The notes beneath the pieces are model-generated. The model had not been told where the DNA came from and searched no databases. It saw only the letters and a list, made by a program, of their open reading frames with translations. Below are positions 11,801 to 23,715 of a DNA stretch of 64,000 nucleotides, in pieces. Each line of letters opens with the position of its first letter. Position 1 is the first letter of the stretch. This DNA comes from Eumeta japonica (lineage: Eukaryota; Arthropoda; Insecta; Lepidoptera; Psychidae): positions 124,001 through 188,000 of the forward strand of contig BGZK01000729.1 in assembly GCA_005406025.1 (NCBI GenBank). The letters are read 5' to 3'. The translations under genes were made by a program, and so were the position numbers.

Positions 11801-12799
11801 AAGTCATAAAAATCGCATTAAATTCAGGTTGACGCTAAACAAACAATTATCTTTTTGCCAATTTGTGATAGCAAATGACAGATGAATCCAATGTACATAA
11901 AAAAAGTTTGCAAAGAGTTTCATTTCTCAAATTTAAAATTAAGTTTTATTTTGTAGTTTTTAGTGGCCTGTTCAAAAAAATTTAGGTGTCATCTACGTAT
12001 TGTTAAAAGAAATAAAGGAAACCTTAAAAAGTAATGCGTTATGTGGAATTTATATACACATATATATATATTTCGATAGGTACATACCAGTATAAGTAAC
12101 CTTCTTATAACGTCACTGTTGAACGGTTCTGGGAAAATTTAAGTAAGCTAAACTTAGACAATATCAATAAAGACCAATTGGACATTGGTCAAAGTAAACA
12201 AGATCATGTATAAGGAACATTGTCTAAATTGGTTTTCAAGTGGACACAAGAAAATTAGTGTGTATAATATCTAATAATGACTGATATTAAACAATGTTTA
12301 TTTTGCAATTTTATTCTAACTCAGATATGCTGCATTATATTTTAAGCAACCAATGGTAAATCGATTTATCGATTATGAATCAATGTTAAACGTAATCAAC
12401 GTATTATATACAACTGACGTAAGCATTCATATGTCAGTGCGGCCAGTGCACAGCACGCGCGTATTGGCTTTCAAGTGAAGATTTTTATTAGACTAACTTT
12501 TGCCCGCAACTTCGTCCGCGTAGACAAGGGGAGTATATGAGATGGTATATGAAATTTATATACATGTATAGATTTTATTAAAGGGCCAGGCAACAATTAA
12601 TTTTGGGCAATAAAAAAATTAACGAAATATGTCGGTTAAGATAAAATTAGTAGATTGGCAAATATATCTGCAAAATAACTTTATTACGTATCGATCAACT
12701 GTCAATAATTTGAAGAATTTATACAAGGAGACTCGGTGTTTCGCTGATGTATGTTTGGAGCCTGGGAGGATTTTGGAGATGAAATTGACGTATTTTGAC
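11801..12799. other. Unassigned AT-rich stretch with a lepidopteran repeat scrap
   Basis: At 12500-12522, ttgcccgcaacttcgtccgcg matches a repeat end very common in lepidopteran genomes. Around 12410-12470 is a CG-bearing block with tgacgtaa (CRE-like). Otherwise nothing is recognised. The 66-codon open frame at 12629-12829 runs into the LINE relic that follows and probably belongs to its decayed upstream part. Confidence 0.4.
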
Positions 12800-14166
12800 G
12801 AATCGGGGTCGCTCAACAATCGATGCTAAAGTTGAGCTTGTTCAACATATTTTTGGAGCCTAAGAGAATTCGTGAGATACAATTGGCATAGTTTGCGATT
12901 TCTTCAAGGCATTCAATTGTGTTTGTCGTGAAACTCTGATTGGGAAACGGCGTTGCTATGGAGTAAAAGACCGGGCACTCGACCTTATGAATCGTATTTG
13001 AGTAACAAGGTTCAGAGAGTTGATGTCAATGGTATGAGATCATCTGGATCTATAGTCCACATGGGTGTACCACTGGAATCAATTCTTGGTCCCTTTTTTT
13101 TTAATCCACATAAATGATTTACCTAACCTCGTTAAAAATATTCATGACATAATACAGTTTGCAAATGATACTTCTTTGTTATTGAAAGTTAAAAGACAAC
13201 AGCCCACTTATGACGATGTGAACAATGCTGTCTCTAAGGTAGAAAAATGGTTTACTGCAAATTACCTATTTCTTAATAAAACGAAAACAAAATGTATTAG
13301 ATTCTCACTTCCAAATGTAAAACATGGATCCGGAACTATAGTACGTAACAAAGAATTGGAGTTGGTTAATGTTACCGTGTACTTGGGAATTACTTTAGAT
13401 AACAGGCTTCAATAGGTTCTACCGCCTATGTAGTCAAATAAATAAGAAATTTATCAGCCGTCGAAACTGCTAGATTATTTTATTTTGGCTGGTTCCATAG
13501 TTTGACGTGGTATGGCATCTTGCTCTGGCGAAACAACGCGGATGTTTATAGAATTTTCGTGCTGCAGAAGCGGGCCGTTCGCGCAATTTACAAGCTTGGA
13601 CCTCGTGCATCTCTTAGAAATAAGTTTAAGGAAATCGGAATCTTAACCCCGGCATCTTAATTCTGAAATTATGAAAACTTGTTATACGTAAAAAAATAGA
13701 AGTGTTTAAAAAAATAGTGTAGACAAAATTCAATACCAGAAATAAATATAAACTGATTTCACATGTTAGTCGACTCAGTATTCACACAAATTTATTTAGA
13801 GGGCTCTCTTATATTCAATAAGGTTTGTTTAGATATACAAGATTTACTCCTATATAATTTTAAGAGTGTTATTAAACAATCACTCAGTAAAAAAGGGTAT
13901 TACACAATTTCTGAATATTTAGAAGACAAAAATCCATGGGCATAAGCGGCTCGACTTCTTATCGGGCTGTTTCGTTTTTAATGGTTTTGTATTTGTTTTG
14001 GCTATGTATGTGCAACTTAGAAAACAGCTACCCTTAAGCTTCTTGTTCGTTCCTTTTGAGCGAAAACTGCTTTCGGAACGAAGGGTAAAGTGTAAATTCG
14101 CAAAAAAATATGAACGTATTTCAAGTGTTATTTTGTAAACTATGAAATAAAAATATTTTTAATTTG
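12800..14166 (+). pseudogene. LINE reverse transcriptase relic with 3' end, copy 2 (jockey/CR1-like)
   Basis: The best preserved copy of this LINE. Before 13065 the RT is frameshifted ('F-C-D-F-F-K-A-F-N-C-V' near 12895-12925). From 13065 a 116-codon open frame contains L-I-H-I-N-D-L-P-N-L-V-K, then Q-F-A-N-D-T-S-L-L at 13155-13181. In that motif the first Asp of the catalytic F-A-D-D pair is changed to Asn. It is followed by K-V-E-K-W-F-T-A-N-Y-L-F-L-N-K-T-K-T-K-C and V-Y-L-G-I-T-L-D. The thumb/C-terminal part continues out of frame to about 13660 (L-Q-K-R-A-V-R-A-I-Y near 13560-13590), then a final I-S-E-Y-L-E-D segment near 13905-13930. A 3' UTR ends in tatgaaataaaaatattttt with a polyadenylation signal. 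The same 3' end recurs at 35.67-35.95 kb. Confidence 0.88.
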
Positions 14167-14384
14167 ACCAAACTCCAATTTATTGCTTGCCAATTTCAAG
14201 TCATAAGTTCAGTGTTTAAATATAGTGTAAACTCTTTTCAAGAATTTTTTATCACATAAAACCTTCTATTATACTACCATTACAGCACATTGGTTCGCAC
14301 CGTTACATTGAAAAACCCTAGAAGGCAACAGTCACCTCCATAACGAAATAATACGTACAATAGATATGATAGATACAAAAACAT
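14167..14384. other. Short unassigned stretch
   Basis: No feature recognised between the LINE 3' end and the microsatellite. Confidence 0.4.
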
Positions 14385-14427
14385 ACACGCATACACACAC
14401 TTACACACACACACACACATACACACA

Positions 14428-14474
<47 letters not shown>
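14385..14474. repeat. Compound (CA)n / (CGCA)n microsatellite
   Basis: A run of acacac merges into about twelve exact cgca tetramers. On the minus strand it gives a Cys-Val-Arg-Ala repetitive open frame that is not a gene. Confidence 0.95.
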
Positions 14475-15713
14475 GCACACAAACAATATTCGATAAACTT
14501 TGTGCAGATGTTACAAATTTGAGTTGAATTTGAACTCCAATAGAATTACACGACTTAATGAGGCAAAGCGCATCTTAAAGTCATTTCAACATTGAATTAG
14601 TCCGCAAATCCACAAAATTAAAATTGATTTACCGATTAAAGATTATTATAATTACTATTTCAAGTACTGTGAGTCTTTATGTTATACAAAATAGCCTATG
14701 CCATTAAGCGGTCATAAGCTGATAAACTGTCTCCATGCAATAAAAACCATATTGATTGTTCTGGAAGAAGTATAAACCAAGAGACCGACAAATACACTCG
14801 CATTTATAATATTGGTATAAATATGAAGTGCATGAAATGGAATGTTCATAATTAACAGGTATTTAGAAATATATTCCCCAATTACTATTACATTATTACA
14901 ATATACAAATTTTTTTAGGGATACCATATTTAGTTTCGATTCACTAAGACGATATTATTTCAGAATGCTTGTTCAAACGTCTGATGCAAATGTAATCACG
15001 AATGGTCACTTTCAGCTAATAGTCGATTAGATTGTCCAAGGCTTTTAAGAGTTTTAATAACTCCGTTCGGTAATGTCATGAAGCATCCATTTAGTTTTGC
15101 AGTAGTGACCGCAGTGTAGACGGGGTACGAGCTGAAAGTTAAGATCACGACAACAATAAAAAATAGATATGAAGCTTAGACTTAGGACCGGTAGTAGGAA
15201 TTTATTGCATAACTGGAGCACTATGTTTTATATAGATTTGAAATTCTCATCGAAACCTTTCATTTCATTCTTAGTGCAATTTGTGAACTTTTTTACAGTG
15301 ATTAAGCAAAATGGCGACTAATAAATATAGTAGTTATTATTCTACGACAAAGAAAAGTCTAAATATAATATGTATTAATTTCTACATGTCTTGCGCATGT
15401 GCATTGGCGGCGACGATTAGATATCGGTAGTCCACCTACTTGATCGCTACTCTACTACTACAAAAAAAAAGTCCAACGTTTGCGACAACTATCATTAGTC
15501 AGGCTTACAGCAACATATTACCACAATGCTATCAATCGCGGTGTCACTTACGCGCTGTATGTACTACCTCTTCTCATGCTCGCAGGTTGTATCAGACAGA
15601 AGGCAACGCTATTGTACACGTAATAATAAGCTTGCGGAAACAAAAATATTTCGTCTTACATAACAAACTTGTTGTTCGGAGAGTAAAACACTATACACAT
15701 ATATAAAGCTAGC
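14475..15713. other. Unassigned AT-rich stretch
   Basis: No gene or named repeat. The 88-codon frame at 15440-15706 shows no family resemblance. Confidence 0.4.
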
Positions 15714-15756
15714 CATGGTGAGTGAGTGCTCACATGGTGAGCACTCACTTACCATG
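15714..15756. repeat. Short-loop inverted duplication (19-bp arms)
   Basis: Arms 15714-15732 and 15738-15756 are reverse complements with one mismatch, separated by 5 bases. The arm reads catggtgagtgagtgctca. Confidence 0.95.
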
Positions 15757-16534
15757 ACATCTACGAAGCTATAGGCTCGATTAAACAAAAATTGTTGCGA
15801 TTGTACTTTGTATAAGGTAGAGGTCCACCAAGAAAGGATTTTTTCCTAAATCACTTGAATTTAGAATTACTATTTTTTATATAGCTAGGTATGACTATGA
15901 AATTTAGTATCAATGTTGCTTATTATGACGAGACCGAGTGACGAATCGGGATTAGAACGCAGAACGTAACCGGGACCGAAATCAAGAACGATACCGGGAA
16001 CGGGATTGAGAGCAGGAACGAGACTGGCAATGACAGTAAGACATTGCCGTATAAAAGACGAGGGACCACATTCTGTGTCTACGCGGCAAAGCCGGGGAGG
16101 AGAGCTAGTTTTCTTATAAATATCAATATAGTGTCTAGCGACCCTCTAAATAGTTATTTGACGTGAATTGTCACACAGCCATACACTAGGATGGTTATTG
16201 TTTAATAACCAACGATGTAAATAATCGATGGTGTAAATAACGGTGTAAACAAGCCATGCCTAATACGTTTTGATTAAACATCAACGTCCGTGTTCTATTC
16301 CGGTGCGTATTCTGACGCGGGCGTTCTCTTACGAAAGTCCACGTCGATGTCATCTCGTAATGTTACGATTAATAAATGTCGTCGTTTAATTTCTCACATC
16401 ACGTGACGAACCAAAATGTTTGTTACGTAAAGATCTGCGGTTGCGTATTGAATTTTTAGCGTTACATATAAGAGCTTCGTTGAAAAAATCATTGTAGTGG
16501 AGCTTCGTTGTGTGTTTTTAAACTTTTGCGCGTT
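15757..16534. other. Unassigned stretch with degenerate simple repeat
   Basis: 15940-16050 is a purine-rich, imperfect cggga/gaacg repeat. It is followed by acgcggcaaagccggggagg and agctagttttcttataaata, a layout that also follows the 12-bp tandem array at 38.34 kb. It is probably the tail of an interspersed repeat. No gene seen. Confidence 0.35.
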
Positions 16535-16605
16535 GACCCCACGGCCCAGTGGGTAAGGTTTTCGTTTCGGATACGATAGGCCGCAGTTTCCAGAATTTAA
16601 TTGAC
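16535..16605 (+). repeat. Possible tRNA-derived SINE head
   Basis: acggcccagtgggtaag resembles a Pol III A box. About 30 bases on, ggccgcagtttccagaattt looks like a degraded B box (ggttcgaatcc type). The spacing fits a tRNA-like head. The body and target duplications could not be defined. Confidence 0.35.
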
Positions 16606-16639
16606 CGAATCAAACCTGACGGAAGTCGTGGTTGCGAAA

Positions 16640-17575
16640 AAATTTTTTGAGAGTGTCAACAGAAGTTATAAAAGTCTTGTTGTTACCACTTAAGCTCAAA
16701 AACTTTGTCGTATTGACTGGTATCGGGGAAATGATGGAAAGATTTCCCGATGCTATATAGGCTGCTGTATACGACATAGTTAAAGACATTACAAGCCGGG
16801 TTTACTGTTGCAATCCCGAAACCAGAGTCTGCTCAGTGGCTGTTTTCTTTGGAGGAGTCGCCCACTTCTAAGTGACACGAGGCCGGGGCGTCGGAAAATA
16901 AGACGATGACCTCTTTGTTCGGAATGACAGGTCATTATCAGTGGCGGCGCTACACCACTCGTGGACGTCGGCGACATCAGGTTTGCGAGGCCTCTTTTTA
17001 ATAACTTGTAGGCAAAACTTTTTTGTTTGCGAGGCCCCTTCAGGCGCGAGGCCGTCGGCGGTCGCCGACGTCGCCGACGCCTAGCGCCGCCACTGGTCAT
17101 TATGCAACAATTGTTTTAGAAGATAAAAAAAAAACAGCCACTGCAGACTGGTACACTAATAATTGTTAGCATGTTGTTTTGATAAAAGTTCGGGGAAAAC
17201 GACCTCGGAGTAGGATTCTCCTTCTTCATGATAGTGCCTGCGTACTACGTACTAGACGTACCGTCAGACAAATTACTATTTGGTGACGTTACTCGTAGAT
17301 ACAGAAATACCCGCGGCTCACGCACCTGACACTCCCGACCTCACCATGCAATTTTTATTTGTTTCCTAATATAAAAAAAAACTTCAATGAAAGTGGTTTA
17401 GCAGTGGCCGAGGAAGTAGTGGCTGCATATAAAAAAGCAGTCAAAGCGACCCCAAAGTGCGACTGGGCAAAATGTTTCTCTCAGCGGTTCCATGAAATGC
17501 AGCGATGTATTAATCTAAACGGACACTATCTTAAAAACAATAATAATGAAGATAACTCACTAGTTTGCTAAGTTT
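16640..17575 (+). pseudogene. mariner transposase relic, copy 2, split by a hAT MITE
   Basis: The plus strand carries mariner transposase blocks in order. A degenerate 'L.RV.W..EMMERF' part lies at ~16690-16745 and a V-K-D-I-T-S-R-V-Y-C-C-N-P-E-T-R block at ~16780-16830. S-L-F-G-M-T-G-H-Y runs up to 16938 and resumes after the inserted MITE as A-T-I-V-L-E-D-K-K (17104 on). A-D-W-Y-T-N follows, then L-L-H-D-S-A near 17225, the second catalytic Asp region. The C-terminus is well kept in an open frame 17359-17571, with A-E-E-V-V-A-A-Y-K-K-A-V and W-A-K-C-F-S-Q-R-F-H-E-M-Q-R-C-I. Stops and frameshifts occur throughout. Unlike copy 1, the H-D-x-A region is present. Confidence 0.9.
16939..17095. 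mobile_element. 157-bp hAT-type MITE with 8-bp target duplication
   Basis: Terminal inverted repeats cagtggcggcgct (16939-16951) and agcgccgccactg (17083-17095) are perfect over 13 bp. The element is flanked by an exact 8-bp duplication gtcattat at 16931-16938 and 17096-17103. The C-A-G-N-G start and 8-bp target duplication are characteristic of the hAT superfamily. The interior is GC-rich and noncoding. Removing element plus one duplication restores the expected mariner reading (G-H-Y then A-T-I-V), so the insertion is younger than the mariner copy. Confidence 0.93.
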
Positions 17576-19077
17576 TTGACTTTCAGATTGATCCACTTAT
17601 GAGTTGGAGCCCTAAACAGGGAGAGTTGTGATGAGGGACATGAAATATAGAAATAACTTGTAAGAAGCATGAATAGTCGCGGGACTAGATTTAATCGGTG
17701 TCTCGCGGCGCTTCTGCAATTCGGCCCATATGACCTAGATGTCGGAGGGGCCATGGGAGGTGGTGGGATGATCCAGTTATGAGAGCGAGATATCGTCTTA
17801 CGTGTGAGCCGACGCTTAGAGACTAAAAGTGTGTAATTACCTTTAATGGCAAGGACCCAACAGCATAATGAATACGAAGTCATTGCGTTGTCGTAAGTCA
17901 TATAAAAAAGTCATAACGACGTGACTTTTTCAATGTATTTTATACCAGATGTACTCGGTAATCACTCCGATGAATGGAAGTGTTTGCTAAAAGACAATGA
18001 GAAAGAAAATGAATAAAAAAATCAATATTTTTGTGACAGTAACTCGATGAGCGCGTGCGAACAATACAGCCAATCAGTTGATTATTCTTAAACTTAATAA
18101 AAAATACAGTTATTTTATTAAAAACTCATTTTTGCCACAATAAATAGCTCTGGAGTGACGTGTATAGCTTTTTATCAGTACAAGCATTTTCAATATTAGA
18201 TTAGTAGTTGAACTTCAACTTCTTGGAAGTACTGTGGTTCCAGATATATAATAACTCATTGATGCACTAATAAACGAAATCTAACAACCAGTTTCCACCA
18301 CCACCAGCACTACCGAGAGAAGCTTAGAGAAAAAATGTTTGGTTGCTCACAACATTCGTTTCAGTTATACTGAGTTTAGAGGATTTTAACAAAAACGGAA
18401 GAGCCAACTTTAGATACTTAAAATCGTATTGGGCCATCAAAATTGTTTTCACATAGATTGCTAAAAAAAGTTTCAAAATTCTAATTGGTAACAGATGAGG
18501 AAAGGGGGCCGAGTGTATTAACGAATCTAGCAAGATATTACAGGACTGTCCGGTCATTGTAATAATATCTATTTCCTCAAAAAATTTTAACGATAGCTAA
18601 AGTTACATAACAATTTTAAATGATATTAAATGCTTAGTTTATTTTAATGACATCGAAAGTCGCTATTTGAATAATGCTACAAAATTTTACAATCAAAGAT
18701 GCCGTCATTCGTTTCGTTCGATTTAACATATAAAATAAATGTATCTGGACAGAAACAACATCAAGCCTTCGCGGGCCGCAAGTTGGAATAGAGGGCAAAG
18801 GTTAACGATTTCACAGCATGTCAAATGTCATTTTTAATAGATGTGCGGTTTTTTCGTCTATTTGGCGCAAGATAAGGCCATACACCAGCCAAGTGCGACG
18901 CAAATCTTCATGGTTTCTTCTATGAATAAATTTATCCTTCATTATTATAGCTGCATCGATGACGGGGGATCAAAGCAATTTAATCTTTCGATTTCCAAAT
19001 ATTAAGCAAAAGCGTTGAGCAAAATAAGAGTTTTCGTATTAGAACTTGTGCTTCAATGTCATCAAATTGATTTCAAT
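17576..19077. other. Unassigned AT-rich stretch
   Basis: No gene or named repeat recognised. The 113-codon minus frame (17560-17901) and 77-codon minus frame (18324-18557) show no family resemblance. Confidence 0.4.
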
Positions 19078-19123
19078 TGAGTACAATTTTGTTTTTGTAT
19101 TTACAAAAACAAAATTGTACTCA
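19078..19123. repeat. Perfect 21-bp inverted duplication, 4-base loop
   Basis: Arms 19078-19098 and 19103-19123 are exact reverse complements around the loop attt. The left arm is tgagtacaattttgttttt plus gt. There is no mismatch. Confidence 0.97.
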
Positions 19124-19529
19124 CTTCACACGTATTAGCAGTGAAACCTTCAGATAATAAAGTTGCGAGAGAATGACATGAATGTCAGGAATGGGTGATT
19201 ATAGGGTTAATTTATTATATTTGGTACCTAGTTTAAATGTTATTTCACTATTCAGACTCCAATTTCAACAAAGAAAAATACACATGCGCACAAGCATTCG
19301 TACCTCTTTCTCTCGTATGGTATCTCATTCTTTTGCTGGCGGTTTCATATCACATTTTATCTAATTCTCTTGCAGGCTAAACCCTATAGATCTTTGTTTC
19401 TTTTTACTAGATTGATTGTCATTTTTTCGTTTCATCGAGTTTCAAATGAAATGACTTAGATGAAAAACGGCGCTAAAGAATAATTTATTATTGCAGTGGA
19501 AACTTCTTTAGCACAGTTGTGATTGTGAT

Positions 19530-19838
19530 ATAGCTCTACCACAGCAAAATTCATTTTACTGTGGTATACCTATACTGTAGCTAAATTGGCTGCAGTATAA
19601 TGATGGGCCGGCTCGATAGGTGGAAAAGAAGCTTCTGCTGTTACGTTTTATCCAGTAAGTAAGAGTTCCGGTGCCCCATCTTTCTTTCATCAAGAGTTAG
19701 ATATCCTTTTCCATCTCAAGAAACCTGTAACGCTCATGAGATTCCTCTGGGGTTACGAGTGTGCATGGTAGGCGGTAATCATCTATTTTATAATGGCTCG
19801 CCTACTTGACTATGCAATAAAAAAAGTTTATGTTTGTG
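19530..19838 (+). repeat. LINE 3'-tail repeat (family T), copy 1
   Basis: Shares ordered landmarks with 56215-56557 and 58050-58335: a tagctctaccacag/tggtagagccaa block, taaattggctgcag, gggccggctcgat, gcttctgctgtta, a pyrimidine-rich middle with tcc/ccc runs, a gtaggcggtaatcatcta-like block, then ggctcgcctacttgactatg and a terminal A run. The order and the A tail suit a 3' UTR of a LINE, and the sequence type is familiar from moths and butterflies. No coding part is attached. Confidence 0.7.
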
Positions 19839-20579
19839 TATACATGCTACAGAAAATAATATATCTTTCTAGAGTGACTAGAGTCCCTCCTTTAATAAGA
19901 GCGGTGAAAATTCACGAAACTACAACGATAACATACCGAATGTGATTTCGTATAATTATGTTATGTTTTGTCAAAATTGAACGAAACTTGTTGGTATATG
20001 AATACTAAGTGCAATAAATTAATACCTAACGTGAGCCTTGCAGCGGCTACGCATACCAATCCGAAGTCGAATGTCGATGTAAAACCGCCGCACCAATTTA
20101 CCGTAACATAAATTGATGCCTATTTCTTAGAGGGGTAAGCAAAGGCTTCCTTCAGTATGATCCTTAGGCACATCCCTCGCTTACTGCCATGCTACAAGCG
20201 CTTTAACAAGGTCTGTGGGTTTGCAGCGCTAAGTCGGTCTGTTTTTAACGTCTGTTTTCGGTACAGATACTGGCCAGATATCGGAGCCTCGAATTCCGTA
20301 ACTGTTAGTGGTTTTTTTAATGAAATATTTGAATTTTTTATACCTTTTAGAGATCTTTTCAACGATCTACATCACGGTTACACCCCCAGCTGTAAGTGTC
20401 AGTTTATAAAAATATCACATTTCTTTAAGCAATACAGCTATAAATTAACATTTTTTGTATTTCTCAGTTTACAAATATCTTTTGATAGCGTTCACTTGGA
20501 AGCTTCAATTATTTGTACATATAAGGGACCGTAAACCCTAGATTTTATATTCGATTTAATTTAATTTTCCTATTCGTTT
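19839..20579. other. Unassigned stretch with an unexplained 125-codon open frame
   Basis: 20157-20534 is open on the plus strand for 125 codons (Phe- and Ser-rich, several Cys). I recognise no domain, signal peptide or splice context, and composition equals the surroundings. It may be chance. The rest holds nothing recognised. Confidence 0.3.
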
Positions 20580-20700
20580 CCCACGAAAAATGTTCTTCAC
20601 AGATGTGCAGATAGATACAGAGATATATAGACAGAGGAAAAACCAAGTTATTTTAGAGGAGTTCCGTATTTTTTTTTCCTTTTGAGGGAACTCTAAAAAC
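20580..20700 (+). repeat. Dispersed repeat family B, copy 1
   Basis: Ends in gttccgtatttttttttcct followed by tttgagggaactctaaaaa, after a gcagatagatacagag / gacagagg region. The same end is found at 31335-31530, 48600-48772 and, inverted, at 38590-38765. The terminus is a degenerate form of the 'ccttttgaggtacggaaccc' end familiar from Lepidoptera. Confidence 0.7.
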
Positions 20701-22214
20701 TGATTGTTTTGTTACATTTGGCTACACTCTTTTTGATTGGCTACACTCATTCATGGGTCAAAAATTGTTTCGTACATATTCAACAACGAGAGAGAAGTAT
20801 AGCGATACCGGTCCGAACTGAATCGATTCAAAACAAAAATATCTTTAATCCGTACACTATAAAATAACACTTGAAGGACCTACGTTATAAAATTTTAAGG
20901 ATTTACAGTATTTCAAAAAGTTACCACTTTTTAAATTACCACTCATTCGTAGGGCAAGTATTATCCTTAATATCCCTCAAGTAAGAGATTGAAGGGTAGC
21001 TCAGTAACACTATCAATTCGCTATTCACGCGATGCATGGATAAGATTGTGCACAGATCATTTATTTTCACTCTATCATAAGCTTTTTCCGGATCTACGAA
21101 AATAAAGAAATATTATTTTTAATGATTTACAAAAGAATTTTGGGCCTTTAGACAAAAAATTATTTCACGTTTCATATATAATAACAGATAGATACATTTT
21201 TAATACGTAGCCGAAATAGTCGATAACACATACATCTGCTTCGATATCTCCTTTATGCTTGCCATAGTTTTTAAACAAACAATTCAGATACATAAATTTT
21301 TCCACTTGTTCAGCTTTTCCACCTTCAATTTCAGTTAATGCAGTCGGTCCATAGACACTTGCCGTAATGTAAACTTAAAGAAACATGTTTGTATATCACG
21401 CAATTGGGTATTTTGTGAATGTAAGTGGCAACTCTGCGTGAGAAGGCCAGGCAGCGACAGTGTAAATGCGGCGTATTAACACCACTGACTGTGAGTTGAC
21501 ACGTCTGACCACGCGTCATTTGTAGCCTTATGCCAACTTGAACAAATGCATCTTTTAAGAACTACATAATTATTCTTTCAACTTAAATAATTAAAATCGT
21601 AAAACTGTTAACGTCACACATGTCATACAAATGAAATTTTATTTTTAACCAATCCTTTGACGCTAAAAAGGTTAATGTTTTATTCCTTTCGCTCTTATAT
21701 TTTATATTTCTTTGAGCCAGTGAAGGCGTTGAATTAATGCTTTATTGACACTAACCTCTTTCGAAGTTAATGATAATATCAGTCAATCCTTTCGAGTCAA
21801 TATTTGATTCGTTGGTTGAGGACTCGTAGTGGAAGAACAGATTCGAGGGTCAGCAATTGGATGCATGCTGCATGTTACTGCATGTCGTAAGTAAGCGTTT
21901 ATCGAAGACATGTCTAAACCTCCTACTCCATCGTTCGTTTTAAATGACTTTTTAAAATGAAAAACTATCATGGTATTTATCTCCAATTTCTAAACTCTAC
22001 ATTCCAATAGTTAGAAGAAAAAAAAATTGGAACCTGTCGATTATCAAATATTTTTAATAAAAGTTAGCAGTTCGTTGAATTTTAGACATCGAGTTACAGA
22101 TGCAGTATAAAAAATAACTTTATCATTGCGTAAGTAATCTCTTGAATAAATCAACCTATTTTAATGCAATTTACGACAATCGATGTACCTGTTTGGGAAA
22201 AAATGTGATTAGAT
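20701..22214. other. Unassigned AT-rich stretch
   Basis: No gene, RNA or named repeat recognised. Minus-strand open frames of 62 and 67 codons (21331-21519, 21783-21986) are unremarkable. Confidence 0.4.
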
Positions 22215-22522
22215 TTGGGTATCGGTCGGTAGAGTACTTTAAAAGTTATTCCAAAAAAACATTTCTTTTTTGAGATTTCTCAAAATCTACCAAGCGAAAC
22301 GGATTCAAGAATTCAGGAAGTTTGTTGAGTAGACTTCTTTTGAGTGCTGTAGACCGCATTTCGATCGGTTAATTCATTCACACACACTTGGGAAATGGAC
22401 AAAATAGATTCACAAAACCCTAAAACGTCACGATCTGACGAAAACTGGATTCTCAAAAATCAGACTGTAAATAGTAACTTCTCGATTTTTGAAAATTATA
22501 CCATTTTTATAGCGGGAAGTTA
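22215..22522 (-). repeat. Truncated inverted copy of the 36.9-37.6 kb element
   Basis: Carries gagatttctcaaaatctacc, the complement of the 37208-37228 region, and ends in tagcgggaagtt, the inverted terminus of the 729-bp element at 36916-37644. The middle has acaaaaccctaaaacgtcac, complementary to the cgacgttgtgagggtctagg region at 37010. One end is lost. Confidence 0.75.
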
Positions 22523-22523
22523 A

Positions 22524-22555
22524 TAAAAATGGTGAACTTGTATTCACCATTTTTA
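22524..22555. repeat. Short-loop inverted duplication (13-bp arms)
   Basis: Arms taaaaatggtgaa and ttcaccattttta surround the loop cttgta, perfectly paired. It abuts the truncated element end. Confidence 0.9.
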
Positions 22556-23499
22556 CACCATTAACAAAATGAAGAATATGTGTATCAAATGCATAATTAT
22601 ATTATGCAGTTATAGAATATATTGTAAACGATTGTTTCACAGGGTTGTAAATAACATAAATATGTAAATAAAGTTACAAAACAATCAAAAGAGTTCATCA
22701 TGGCCGACTAAAAAGTTATAAAGAAGTGAAAAATGTTGCACTAAAGTATTTAATGGCAAGAGATCATTAATTTTTTACCCTCAAAGACGTCTCCGAGTGC
22801 GTTATTAATGCTTCGTTATAATTTTTTAAGAAGTTGCAATTCGTGTAGCGTGTAGTGAGGTGAGCTGTGGTTGTGGTTTTAGTTAATTTTTTGGTAATTG
22901 GTTTTCTCCTTTCTTACTTTATCTAGGCTTACCGGTTTTACAGTAACTATTACATTAATATTCATTTTTATTAATTTAGAAGAACGCTTGGAAAATATTT
23001 TAATATATGCAATATTTGCTACAGTAACTTTAACTATTGGAATATTGAACTTGTTACTATGATTTAATGTGGACCGAAGCAAGTACTTATATAATGTAGT
23101 TATGTAGCGAACATTGGTAAATTTTTTCTTTAAAAACTATGTTCTCGAGTGTCGCTAATTGTTACCTAGTTACGCTTAGAAACATCACACAAGCTCAAGT
23201 ACCTCGTTGTCTGTGGGTAGCAAGTTGTAGATTACGCTTTTTACGCATCATCCGCTAGAATTTAATACAATTTAATTCTGAGCTCGCAGACTTGATCATG
23301 CGCGGACGTCAAAAATTCAAAATAGTTTTACAATCAATTTAGAAAAGTAAAACCCGAAATTCAGTTTCATTGACAAGAGAACACTATAAAAAAAATCAAT
23401 TAACGTTACAGCAAAAAACTCATTTGCAAAATGCAAGCAAGTCGCTTTTTTGTCGCATTCTCGTCGGGTAAAAAATTTCGTGTGAAATAAGAGACAAGG
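22556..23499. other. Unassigned AT-rich stretch
   Basis: No gene or named repeat recognised. Confidence 0.4.
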
Positions 23500-23715
23500 G
23501 CGAGCATCGGGGTCGCGGACGCGGCCGCGCCTTGCGCCTGCGCAACGGCCGGCGGCGGCGGAAGCGCCCGGTAGCCGATTATGATTAACCGGTTTATTTA
23601 CAGGAGAATTGTCAGACAACACATGAAAACACATCGGAATAGCCGCGGGGGTGGCGCCAATCGCCGACGTCAGCGCCCCTCCCGGCGCTCGTCCGCGGCA
23701 CGTCACGGCGGAAGC
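23500..23715. promoter_or_regulatory. CpG-rich island
   Basis: About 200 bp rich in CG with gcggccgc (23521-23528), ggccggcggcggcgg (23548-23562) and a ggcgccaatcgccgacg block. AT-rich DNA lies on both sides. A 133-codon minus-strand open frame (23317-23718) and an 83-codon plus-strand frame cross it, both explained by composition. Candidate promoter or regulatory island. Confidence 0.4.

Noticed and set aside
14280..14486. Cys/Val/Arg-repeat protein
   Set aside because: Translation of a (CA)n/(CGCA)n microsatellite.
16789..17100. 103-codon minus-strand Arg-rich frame
   Set aside because: It is the antisense of the mariner relic plus the inserted hAT MITE.
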